From Lithospermum erythrorhizon (Eukaryota; Streptophyta; Magnoliopsida; Boraginales; Boraginaceae): 64,000 nt of DNA. A model generated the notes under the pieces. That model saw only the letters and a list, made by a program, of their open reading frames with translations, searched no databases and was not told the origin of the DNA. The stretch lies in NCBI GenBank assembly GCA_019722365.1, contig JADFUC010001995.1:372001-436000 (forward strand), in the 5' to 3' direction. Of the stretch, positions 23,714 through 34,428 are shown piece after piece; positions within the stretch are counted from its first letter, which is position 1; every line of letters begins with the position of its first letter. The translations under genes and the position numbers were made by a program.

Positions 23714-26709
23714 CTAACGTTTCTGTCTGGCTGCTTGACTCTTTTTCAATTCCGGATCCCTGTGGAAAAATACTTGACTAGTTACTTCATGCACCATGAT
23801 ATATACTCGGTGTTAAACATGGCCATGTAAGAGGGAAATAATCAAACCTCTGTATGTGATCAAGAATGATAAGCCTTGGCCCTGGAGGGATGCTTGCATC
23901 TCTAAGAGCACTGAAGAGTGGAGACAATGAAGCAGATTTAATAACTAATTTTACATGCATCAAATCGACACCCAAATTCAATAGGGAGTCTGAAAACTTG
24001 CCCTTCATTAAGCAAAGGAAGAGTGTTGTCTGTTAACAAGCCTTTCTTGAAGTTCTTCTCGTATTTCTGCATCCCAAGGATTGCAAGCATGGTCTTTGTT
24101 TTTATGTAGTTTACATCTTCATATGATTGTGCTTGCCCAAACTTCTGTCCTATCTGAGAGGTACATGAGAATTTTGATTATAAGGTGGTCATAACGCAAG
24201 ACCATCACAATCTGATACTATCTTAAGAACAAAGACCGAGGCATTCTATCTCAACAAATCTTACAAGTTAAAATACACATTTACAACACAATTATCTCTT
24301 AAGCTCGCCAGCTCAAAGCAAAAGAACAATATTTGGTTTAACATGAATGGTATGCATTATGACTTGGCACAGAGCCCAAAACTGAAAATACAACTTTTAG
24401 AAATAGAAGGACATTAGTGATGGTTATTCCATCGTAGTTTTCTATATACTCCGTAATTGGCAAGGGACACTGATAATGTCTTCTCAAAAAAGCAAGCTAA
24501 ACAATCATGTCAAGCTATTGCAAGGAATCATAGTAATGAGAACTCTGGAAATTGACAAGAGATGTGCAATATAGCAACTGGAGAATTATAGCCTGAGCGC
24601 TAAAAATACATCAATCAATCACGAGTCTGAAGGCATGAGACAATATATTTTGCAACAATTTAATATTTGAAGCCCCTGTAAATGTTTAAGGCCTTGAATC
24701 AAGACCTCCAGAGAATATAAATACGGAGTAGTAACTATATATTACCTTAAAAATCCCGCCTTGGACCAGCGCAAAGAAAAGGCCAGAGGCAACAGCATTT
24801 CCAAGTTGATTTGGACCACCCACACCACTGACCAAGGAAAACATGGTTCCAGAACCAAAGGCGGCAATCATGCTGCAACAAAAGTGTCAATGATTCATGT
24901 GTTGCAAAATTCACAAATAGCATGCAATATAAAGAATGCGAAGCAACGACAGATATTGTTAGGAGATGTGTTCATTCAACGAATCCAACAGAAAGCTTAT
25001 ACAAAATGTAACATGCATCTACTGCAGTTGCTTGGGCACAGAAACAAAAAAGGTCGACCATAGATACTTAGCATAGTCATTGAAAGTCACCTGGATTGGA
25101 CATCTTCCTTTCCCCTCAATCTTTTCAGAACACAAGAAATCCCAGCATTAACCCCAGTCATCACAGCAAAGTTACGGCCTTGCACTAGTGGTCCTCCAGA
25201 AAGAGCCTGTAAAATAATACAACAGTATTACCAACCTTAGCGTCCCATTTCAAGAGCCCCATATGCTGGGACAGCAATTGATTAGCTATTCATTTACTCA
25301 GTCATATATCTATATCATGTTAATAATGGAAAGTAGAAGGAATACATAATTTTTCCATCCATCAAATCATTTCGTTGCTACCTACCACAAGCATTATAAG
25401 CTTAAACGCTCAGGAATTCGACAACCAGCACAAAAAGGGAGTGTATTATAGTAGATAATTTCTAATACTAAGTGAGAACTAGACTTCATGACTCATGTGA
25501 AGCAACCGAACCATTTATCAAGCAACTTCTATACAGACTCTAGCTGCCTACCCAGAACCTATGCGAACATAATCAAATAGTCCAGTTCATAATAATAAAA
25601 TAATGCATAAAACAAACAAAGACCATAATTCATACACAATTCCAACTTCATATATAATGCTCCCTCGGTCCCAAAAATACTCCATTTGATTTTCAATTGT
25701 CAAAATTAACAAATAGCGAAACCCGAACCACCACACCCAACTTTGATTTGAATCAAACTATCATGTTAATAGTAAAGTACATTTAAAATAATAGCATTCA
25801 ATATATTTTCAAACATATAAAAATACATGTTCAAAAATTAAAAAGTCAACCATCAAAGAACAATCTTTTTGGGATGAAGGGAATATAATATAATTGACCA
25901 ACAAGTCATACTTGAGCTCAAAATCTAAACATCCAACAATCAAAATCCAAAACTACACAATCTTTTGAGATTGAATGAACATAATATAATTAATCAACAT
26001 GTATTACTTGAGCTCAAAATCATAAAAGGAACAATCTTTTTGGGATAAAGTGAACACAATACACTGTTCAACCTTCAAAATTCAAAACTGGACAATCTTT
26101 TTTCGATAAAATGAATACACCACAATTGTTCAACTCCCAAAATCCAAAACTAGACAATCTTTTGGGACAAACTGAATACAATTGACCAACAAGTCCCACT
26201 TAACCTCAACCCCCAAAACAGCAAAACCGGACAATCTTTTTATACTAATTCAACACAATTAGCCAAAATTGGACAATCTTTTTGGGACAAACTACAATTG
26301 TCCAACACTCAAAATCCAAAACTGGACAATCCTTTTGGGACAAAATGAATAAAACACAATTATCCAACAATCAAAATAAAAAACTGGACAACATTTTGGG
26401 ACACTAATAAAAAATGGAAACCTGTGCTTGTTGAAGAGAAGCCATAGCTTGAGGATTTAAATTAGCAGCAGCAGGAGGGGGGGTAGGTAGAGAGGACGCT
26501 AAGTCCCCCGTAAGGGTACCCATAAAGCCCCCAATAACCCCCCCTTGAAGGGCACTTGTAGCTGTTACTATTGCTGCTTCAATCGGTAAGGGTTGTTTAG
26601 CTACCCATGTCTTGAAATGGGTTTGGATTTCATTGAATTTTGATTGGATTTGAGTTATTGGGTTCTGACTCGAATCGAAAACCGTTAGGGCTTGCTTTGA
26701 CTCCGCCAT
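23714..26709 (-). CDS. HP30-like Tim17/Tim22/Tim23 family protein
   Basis: Six exons: 26709-26422, 25206-25091, 24872-24746, 24153-24002, 23910-23848 and 23759-23714, giving 263 aa, the length of plant HP30 proteins. The central part holds Gly-rich Tim17-family helices (IEAAIVTATSALQGGVIGGFMG, RNFAVMTGVNAGI, GVGGPNQLGNAVASGLFFAL). The C-terminus (AILGMQKYEKNFKKGLLTD... IPPGPRLIILDHIQ) is the SAM-like domain unique to this subfamily. Arabidopsis HP30 proteins sit in the chloroplast inner envelope and help import proteins lacking cleavable transit peptides; related members are mitochondrial. Exon 4 ends at a GC donor (GAAGG/GCAAGT). This is the only join that keeps the conserved reading, because the GT alternative reads into a stop. 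Intron 1 (1.2 kb) contains a MITE-derived array. Confidence 0.88.
25663..26405. repeat. Stowaway-like MITE and degenerate array of its terminus
   Basis: Inside intron 1 of the HP30-like gene, GCTCCCTCGGTCCCAAAAATA at ~25663 and CTTTTTGGGATGAAGGGAATA at ~25866 form the inverted ends of a ~220-bp Stowaway-type element. Downstream, the right-end motif ACAATCTTTTTGGGA(T/C)AAA recurs about eight more times up to 26405 at uneven spacings of roughly 40-100 bp. AACTGGACAATC-like and CAATTGTCCAAC-like words lie between the motifs. Confidence 0.7.
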
Positions 26710-28192
26710 TGACTTTGACGGAGAGGTTTAGGGAGGCTGTGGCCTGTGGGATGTTGTACTTTGGGATTTAAGGAGGAGGAGGAGGAGAGTTGGTGAGGTT
26801 TTGGAGATAACGCTGCACAAATACACAATTGTACTACAATGCCCTTATAAAAATGAGGGATCATCGGTCGTTATTAGAGATAGAGGTTTGATGAAGAGAG
26901 CGTTGGTTGGTAGAAAAAATCGAACTCATGAATTTTCGGTCACAAACTCATCTACTCCACCTACTATATTTTACGAATAGTACCTACTATGCTATATTTT
27001 TTTATCACAAAAGACTCATGCTTTTCGTAATATTGAAAAAATACATTTTAAGAAAATAACATATATAAAATATGTATCGTACACATATTTTTTGCACTTT
27101 ATTAACATTTTATAAAAGGCGAATGGCTCCAGAGATCACTCACGTTTGCTAAAATTTCCAATTCGATCACCCTAGTTCTACTTAGGCTGTTTTCGATTAC
27201 TGAAGTTCTTTGTAGGGTGCAAAATTGGTCATTGTGTGACTTTTGGGGCTGAAATTAATTTTTTTTTTACACCTTTTCACATTTTTTCGAGGGCAATTTT
27301 GTCTTTTCATCATTTGTATGTATAAATCAATACCCCTCCCCTATTATCTTCCCCAAACCATCCCACCTCCAAATGATGAAAAAACAAAAATGCCCTCGAA
27401 AAAATATGAAAAAGTGTAAAAAAATTTAATTTCAGCCCCAAAAGTTACATAATGATTTTTTTTTGCACCCTACAAAAAACTTCAGTGATCTAAAACAGCC
27501 TAAGTGAAATTAGGGTGATCGAATTGAGAATTTTAGCAAACGAAAGTGATTTATGGAGCCATTCGCCATTTTATAAACGTATATTATAGTGTATTTTTCA
27601 AACATAAATTACCGGATAGACCCCCCTACATCGTTTATATGCCTCCATTTGGCCTCTTTGCTTTAATTGATCATACTCCATGTATTATGAACACCATGAT
27701 AATTACAATGTAAACACAAATGCATGTTGTATAAATGTTTAAAGGAGACACAAAAAATACAGAGGATTTTGTAGGAAAAGTGCATATTATACTCGTAAGT
27801 ACGAACCAACAAACTACTACATATTAAGCACATTCTCAATAATTGGTGCTTGGGATTTTTTCCCCAGTTATGACAGTTTGATTTTATGCCTGTGAAAGTA
27901 TTGATTGGCTTTTGTTGCAATACTTATTCTCATCCTTTCCCTTTTCCTTTTGGGGTCAAAGAGTTCTCTCCTTTTAGCAAATAAAAAGGTTGTTATATTC
28001 TCCATTTGATTAGGTGACAATGAATGTTCATGATTGCATATTTCAAGATAGGTGACAAGTCACTAAGTATATGTAAAACTAGTCTTTGGGCCTGTTTGGA
28101 TTTTGTATAATTATGTAGTTGAGTACAGATAGTGTTCTACTCTATAACTCTCTGCCTTGAAACTTGTCTCCTGTCAAGAACCTGGAACTCAT
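26710..28192. other. Intergenic spacer hosting a MITE
   Basis: This holds the upstream region of the HP30-like gene and the downstream region of the thaumatin-like gene. A complete MITE sits at 27117-27567 (separate entry). No gene was seen in the rest. Confidence 0.6.
27107..27577. mobile_element. Mutator-type MITE with long terminal inverted repeats
   Basis: The element spans 27117-27567. Its ends read GGCGAATGGCTCC inward from the left and the complement from the right. Each inverted arm is about 210 bp and the arms are ~85-90% alike by eye, leaving only a short centre. It is flanked by a perfect 10-bp direct repeat ATTTTATAAA (27107-27116 and 27568-27577), the target duplication. A 9-11 bp duplication with long inverted repeats indicates the Mutator superfamily. 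There is no coding capacity, so it needs a transposase from elsewhere. Its transcript would fold into a near-perfect hairpin. Confidence 0.88.
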
Positions 28193-29285
28193 CTAGAAAT
28201 ACAAATTGAAGAGTATAACAAGTGTGAGTACTGGGAAGGGCAATAGGGCTGTTCCTGATGAAGTAGTTGATCTACTTTTATTGTTCTTCCTTACAGATGC
28301 AACAGTTGATGCATCATTTGGTCTCCTCACCCTGTTCACAGGTATCGAAATTCGCTTTGCTTTAGTAAATATAGAAGTATAATGCGTAAAATATAAAATC
28401 TCCGACTCCATAGGGCATGGAAATAGACTTACCCGCTATAAGGGCAAAATATAATTGCATATTCATTAGCTTTACAGGTGAAAGTGCTGGTTCCGTCATC
28501 ATAAGCATAACTATATGCTCTAGGACAAGCTCTCTTGAAAATGGTTGAATAGAAAGATGGTTGGCATGTATTTGGATTGGAGAACTGCCCACTGCAGCAA
28601 TATTGGTCTAGGCCGAATGCTTCACAAGCGCTCTTGCACGCAATCACAGTGCCTCCCCCTTCAATGCCACCACCTCCAACGACCTGAAGTTCCCTAGGAC
28701 AACCTGTTCTCAAGGTTAGAATCTCAAATTCTCAATGTAAGATCATGTGCATATTCAAAAGTTGATATCTCTGGAGATAAGAAGCATACCCATGTTAAGA
28801 TCCGAAACACAGCCAGTGGCGTTGCACCTTCCATAAACTTCTCTTGGCAGAGCAACGATTGGCAGATTATAACCATCAACTAGACTAACATCATAAAAAT
28901 CCTTATCATCCCCTTTACCGAGTGTTATCTCAAAGAGCGATGTAGGTGGGGCAGCGCCATTGCCGGCACATTCCAGCCTTCCTCCACAGTCCCCTGTTAG
29001 ACATGTTCCAACACCAGTCGTATCAAATGTGCAGCCTGTCCTAGCCCAAATCCGCCCTGACCATCCCGGAGTGCTAGGAATACTCACACTTTGGCCGGCA
29101 TCCAGTTGGAAGCCTGTTGTTGGTAATGGTGGTGTTCCTGAACCAGCAAGCGTCCCAGGCCATATCGTGTATGGACAATTGTTAATTACTGTAAATATGT
29201 TGGCGAATGCGTACGGGAATGCAACGAAAATAAATAAAATAGACAAATTCCAGGATAGGGAAAACCTATGTTTCCAGGATGGCAT
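28193..29285 (-). CDS. Thaumatin-like protein (PR-5 family) with GPI-type tail
   Basis: Three exons: 29285-28790, 28703-28433 and 28331-28193, giving 301 aa. Residues 1-28 are a signal peptide. The mature domain has all 16 cysteines of large thaumatin-like proteins and the signature GVGTCLTGDCGGRLEC. It also has the acidic-cleft residues: Arg in RIWARTGC, Glu in SLFEITLG, and Asp in FYDVSLVDGYN and YAYDDGTSTF. After the domain comes a Ser/Arg-rich linker (~residues 257-280) and a hydrophobic end (ALLPFPVLTLVILFNLYF) typical of GPI-anchor addition. It is likely a cell-surface or apoplastic defence protein, possibly glucan-binding. The third-exon acceptor (GTGAACAG) has a poor pyrimidine tract but is the only one in phase. 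Confidence 0.88.
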
Positions 29286-31846
29286 GTTATGGTTGTTTTA
29301 GAAATGTTGTCCTATAAGAAAGTCCTATATTCTTTGTGTAATTTTGGAAGGTGCCAAAGTATGAAAAAAATGAGTAGGGATGTATATTTGTAATTGGAAA
29401 TTTGTAGAATTTCGACATGACAATTCACTAAGAAGACCTGCATCCTACGTTACTTTGCTAAATATGTTACATAGAAGTTCACTTTATTAGGTTTAGCATT
29501 TCTTTGTCTAGCAAATACAATGGGAAAATAAAGGTTTGTTATTTCTTGGAAGGCCTAAATGAGAAGCAATACTTTTCTTTGCTTGTTACAGATGTTTTTT
29601 TGTCAAGCAGATATTGCAACACAATTTGAACATAACCGTAAGATGGTCTGGACAACAACCGACTACATATATCTTAGGAGCTGAATCAACTTCAAGTAAT
29701 GCATAAAAGGAGACCATATGTAAAGGCCTCTAAAGATTCCTCCTCCTTGATTGTCTCCATCAGGTTACACCATAAGTATATAAATGAAAACCAAATCAAA
29801 CTTTGTTCCATTAAGTGAAATATTACAGAAATACGACATTTTCAATCACCTCTATGTTAAAATATTAAAAAAAATTACTATAAAAAGTATTGTATTATAA
29901 GTCGATAAAATTTTTCATAATGAAGACATGAAAACCATGGGGAGGAATTGGAGGATTCTCTACCTCTTCTCTTTTCAAGGCCCCATTTCGAACTTCTATG
30001 TTTTGAAATTAGTGCATCATACATTGAATAATTACATCATAATTACTTGTGTGATATAATAAGCATCAAATGAGGATGTGGTACATGATTTTTCAGTGAA
30101 GAAAATTAAACAACATACGAAGAATATGTCTTAATATGAACATATTTCGTAACTCCATTAACCTACAAGACCTGTGCTTTAATGGCCACGTACAAAATGG
30201 AGCAAATTAAAGTTCAGCTATCAACCTGTCCATTATATTTATTTCGTATGCAAGTGGACCACAATAAACACCAGCTTAACGGAAAACTTACATAAGAAAA
30301 CTAGCAAAACATTGATCATTGAGAGACCATTCAAAACATCTTTACTGCAAATGAACACCCTTAAACTGATTACATTTTGTATCACAAGAATCAAAACAGC
30401 GAAAATGGGGAAAATATTTGGTTCTTGGAGCTGGTTTAACATTTATCAATAAATTACAAAGTAGAATTTACATGTGCTACCAAACACATTTACTTAGCAG
30501 TTGACAGTTTTCCGCCAAGAAACAAAACTTGAAATAATACAATAAACTTGCGGGCGTGGATTTACTGACAAAATTTTCAGCTCAGGTCGTGAAGAAGATA
30601 ACTCAAAACTCCAGAATAGCTCCTCCATGACTTTGGTAGTTGATTCGAAGAACCAAGAGTTGAGGAAGTTGAAAACTAAACCTCAGAACACAGGGCTGAT
30701 CGGTTACACGAAGCATTTCTGAGGAGATCCCAACACCTAGAAGCGAAATGAGCCAGATCAAAGATGTCGAAAACTGAACATCAGAACAAAGGGGGATCCT
30801 CGGCTATCGTAAGTACTTCATGGAGATATTAGTCCATACTCCATAAGCAGAACTCAGCATTATTCACAGGCATAATGGGAACCAGCAATGAATTCTACCA
30901 CTGATGCTATTCTAGGAAGTATACAGAAGTAATAAGCAAGGTTCTCATATCTTCATCTCAGTTCTGCAAACGAGAGATCCTCAAGTGACATGGACTCGCA
31001 TCTTGAGAATATACAAGCTGGAGGGGAACATATCATATTCCAATCTTCTATGACTGGGAAAACAATCTTACCTGCAAAGCAACCAATAAAACTGTATTAG
31101 AAACTCAACAATACTACCCAGAAAATGAACTGATGGCAACAAGCTGGTTCATTTAAATAAAGAACAAATTTCTGACTCTACCGAGCTGTAGATTTGTTTA
31201 CTCCTGCAAAATTAACAGAAAAATTCAGATAAAATGATCAAAACCCTTAATCATGAAAAGAAAGATGAAAGAAAATAATAATAAGATAACGATAGAATAA
31301 CAATGATCTTAATTAACCTGTGATATGGCACAAAGATGAATATATGTATGTGTTAGTTCACATATGTAAAGAAATAGGGCAAATCGAGGACCAGAAGAAG
31401 GATCAGCACAACTCAATGGTTTGCTTCAATCAAAACATGAAGATGTACCAGCTATTTAAGTACACATACTACAGAAATGAAGCAATAATACAAGGATACG
31501 GTATGTAGAATAAAAATATACAGATAGCCCAAGCTGTTGAAATGATGTAACGAGGTGTAAACAGAGTGGAGTATCTAACAGTAGATCCACCAATGCAGCT
31601 GAATTTCGATGTCAGACCTCAACAAAGAATAAAGTGGAGCTCAATTTTTATAGTAACTTAATCACGATAACATTACTAGAAGTCCATGCTACTTAGGAAC
31701 TACAATGGATTTATTAAGTTCGTGCTACATAGAGGCGAGAGACTCATGCGAGCCATTAATTAGCTCCTAACGAGCTGCACTATCGATACTAGTCCACAGA
31801 ACGCAAAATCAAAAGCAACATAATATCGAATTATTAGATATAAAAT
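29286..31846. other. Region downstream of the Cys/His-rich gene, possible spliced 3' UTR
   Basis: No protein-coding frame is convincing here. On the minus strand, splice-like signals occur: an acceptor TTTTGCAG before 31202, a GTAGAG donor near 31180 and an acceptor GCTTTGCAG near 31079. The stretch 30480-31075 is less AT-rich than true spacer. It could be non-coding 3' exons of the gene at 31847-32284 or a separate non-coding transcript. The part 29286-30480 is AT-rich and includes the upstream region of the thaumatin-like gene. Confidence 0.35.
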
Positions 31847-32284
31847 CTAATTTATATCCATTCCATCTCCAACTTGGCTGCAGATAGGGTTAACAGCAGA
31901 GAGTGGCCTCTCAAATGGTGAGGGATGAAACTGAGCACCCCGTCTGCGCTTAAAAGCACAACATTCACCAACGGAAGTGTCCGCGTCAAACTTCCTCCGG
32001 GTACCTTTGACTGCCTGAACCTCAACTGCTGTTAAAGGAAAAATCTTCCTGCTCACTCTGCAGAGGGAGCTATGATTATCATAAAGGATTCTCTGGTTAC
32101 AGTTTTTGTCACATATGTGAGTCAGCCCGGTTAGTTTGCAACGATACATATTTCCACACACATGTTCATTCTCACATTTCCAATCACACTTGTGGATAGG
32201 GGTTGGCCCATCTTGGCCAAGAATAGTTGAAAGAAAAATGACATTAGTGGGTACAGCAGCCACGGATCTTCCAAATACCTCCAT
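31847..32284 (-). CDS. Small Cys/His-rich conserved plant protein, function unknown
   Basis: One coding exon encodes 145 aa with a dense metal-binding-like pattern in residues 30-80: H-x-C-x3-C-x3-H-x-C-x5-C-x6-H-x-C-x3-C, ending in RILYDNHSSLC. A basic segment (KRRRG) follows near residue 120. I recognise the central block as conserved in plants but cannot name a function; zinc binding is inferred. The upstream frame is open but non-conserved-looking. A strong acceptor (GGGTTTTCAG) at ~32341 lies 56 nt before the ATG, so translation starts in exon 2 and a leader intron precedes it. The leader exon is assigned to 34320-34395. Confidence 0.65.
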   Translation of the reverse strand: MEVFGRSVAAVPTNVIFLSTILGQDGPTPIHKCDWKCENEHVCGNMYRCKLTGLTHICDKNCNQRILYDNHSSLCRVSRKIFPLTAVEVQAVKGTRRKFDADTSVGECCAFKRRRGAQFHPSPFERPLSAVNPICSQVGDGMDIN

Positions 32285-33175
32285 TTCTTTCCTGAATAGA
32301 AACTCGCTCAAGAATCTGTTTGCCTCGAGAATACTCTGAAAACCCAACAAACAGGGGAAACCATTAGCTAACCTGAGGGACAATGCTCTGCAAATAACCC
32401 AAGTCCTAAAAAAGTCTGCTTTGAAAAACATCATCCAAACTGCAGAGCTAAATTGCATGCCTAATAACAAACTGTGAAGTTTCTAAGGGGGGCCCCCAAT
32501 AATTTAAAAAAATATATAATTCTATTAAGCATTTCCTCAAAAACTATAACTTTATTTCCAAAATTATCAATATATATATATATGATACCAAATTATTCGT
32601 CCCCTCATACAAAATCCTGGCTCCGCTTAATTGGCTAAGCTAACGGGAAAATAACTTAGAAGTAGCTAAAGCCGGACCGTGATTAAAATTTCGGAATCAA
32701 TTATCTCCACCTTTGGAAACTTTTTGTTGCAATAGGGTCGAGACCTCCTTACTTGCTTAGACGGGAGTTCTGCCTTGTTAGAAGCATCAAGTCCATATTT
32801 TGTTAAGAGTGGTTAGCTCTAATATACTATCTCATCCTAAAATCAATTAATAACAAGTGACTAAATCCTACTAGAATTTCATAAACCAAAGGGAACATCG
32901 ATAAATAAAAGACATACATCATATAAAATTTACCAAATTAAGCAATTAAAAAACATTCTACACAAATCATATAAATATCTAGACCAAAATAGAGTATATT
33001 ACTATTAGGTAGCTTATTTTACTAATAAAACACTCATAATAATAATAAGGCTAATTAGCCGGTTGTCCCCTAAATGATTAATTTTCGCTAGTTCCATTAA
33101 CTATTTTCTTTAACCCCCAAACGTATTAATTTTCAGTTTAAAGCCCATTTAACTATTTTTTTTGCTCTCTATACC

Positions 33176-34033
33176 GACTACTTTATCACTAATACTAAAC
33201 TAAAGATAAAACGATTTAAAATATTTCCTCTTACATAATTAAAATAAACACCAACTCTTTCTTATAGTTTAACACACCCCTGACTTCACTCCCCACCCCT
33301 ACTCCTCACTAAACCAGTACAATAGTAGTAGGAGACATAGAAACACGGTCACTTTGTATTCCATTCCATTGATTATCCCAACATTTCTCCACCCAAATTA
33401 CTACCACCATTATCAACTTGGCCATTCTCAATTCTTCTGGAGAATTTCCACCATTTCCCCACTCAATTTTTTTTGCAAAGCTGGAGAATTTAATTCATAT
33501 TTTGGATCTAGGGCTGATTTTTATGCAAAGATGAAAACTTTAACTCATAATAAGGAGTTTGAGGTTATATTTTGCAATCTTCGAACTTCTTGATACTTGG
33601 AAATTGGGGGGGAGGTGTTATGAAGGTGGTGAGTATGCTGATTAAAGTGGTGGTGATGGATTTGCACAACATTCATCCATTTTCTTCTTATTTTATTGTT
33701 CTATATTGTCCATTCTTAATTTGGGTTTTGGTGGATTTAAGTGAATTTGGGCTGTGAAAGTCGACGATGGTTGTGTTTGAGAGGTCACGGTTGTGATGGT
33801 ATATTCGCACAGAAAATGGTTTGGGGGGAGCACGGCTGTGAATATGTGTTGTTGGTTTGACGAAGAAATGCATTTGCAAGTGGTGGGTGGGGTTGTGGTG
33901 GTTGGGGCGGGGGAAATGGTGGTGAAAATTGGGGTGGGGAAGTTAGGGGGTAGGGTGGATGTGTAAAAAATAAAGTGATAAAATATTTTAAATATACTTT
34001 CTATACTTTAATTTAGTGTTAACAGTAAAATGA
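33176..34033. mobile_element. Non-autonomous DNA element with inverted arms in the leader intron
   Basis: The left arm (33176-~33302) and right arm (~33932-34033) are inverted copies. ACTTTATCACTAATACTAAAC, the TTTAAAATATTT block and the CACCCC-rich block each reappear reversed and complemented on the right in mirrored order. The arms are ~70-75% alike and about 100-125 bp long. The centre is T-rich, then GGTGG-rich, with no transposase. Exact ends and target duplication were not resolved. A Mutator-like element is possible. Confidence 0.55.
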
Positions 34034-34319
34034 CAAATAATATACATAAACCTGAATTTTGAAGGGAGAAATGATTGTTTTGTCCTTGAAACTTACTTAA
34101 TCACTACATTTCAAAATACTATATGGGCATTATAACTTACTTACAAAGCTCAGAGAAAGACGATATAAAAGATAATAGTATGCTAATCATATCATAAAAA
34201 AATTACTGAATTCAAGCATCTAATCGAAAATTAATCGAGCAATTCAGAGCGATCCGACTAATTAGGCCTAATAAATAAATAATAAATTATTGGAGAGAAG
34301 AGACCAATGAAAAACTTAC

Positions 34320-34395
34320 ACGCTAATCCAAACACAAGACGACCAAGACCTCTCTCTCTCTGATCTCTCTCTCGACTAATGTGAAGCAAAAAATG
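34320..34395 (-). other. Non-coding leader exon of the Cys/His-rich gene
   Basis: On the minus strand a CT/GA-rich leader (GAGAGAGATCAGAGAGAGAG) ends at a consensus donor TAGCGT/GTAAGT. It is preceded by a TATA box at 34421-34428. Together with the acceptor at 32341 this defines a ~1.98-kb 5' UTR intron. The transcription start at ~34395 is estimated from the TATA box. Confidence 0.5.
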
Positions 34396-34420
34396 GGGAG
34401 AAATGAAATGAGGTGTTGAG

Positions 34421-34428
34421 TATTTATA
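34421..34428 (-). promoter_or_regulatory. TATA box upstream of leader exon
   Basis: On the minus strand this reads TATAAATA, about 30 bp before the pyrimidine/purine-rich leader that ends in a GTAAGT donor. It is a good plant core-promoter match. Confidence 0.55.

Noticed and set aside
24002..24153. Ending the HP30 exon at the GT of GGCAA/GTTTTC
   Set aside because: That donor leaves phase 0 and the next exon then reads into a stop after two codons. The GC donor two codon-bases earlier preserves the conserved C-terminus.
25663..26405. CRISPR-like array of spaced repeats
   Set aside because: Repeats are degenerate and irregularly spaced, and the genome is a plant; the motif derives from a MITE terminus.
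27107..27577. Possible microRNA precursor
   Set aside because: The arms are far too long and match end to end with a target-site duplication, which is the signature of a MITE.
33354..33757. Two plus-strand open frames of 79 and 61 codons
   Set aside because: They lie inside the inverted-arm element and on the opposite strand to the gene. The low-complexity Gly/Val composition suggests non-coding DNA.
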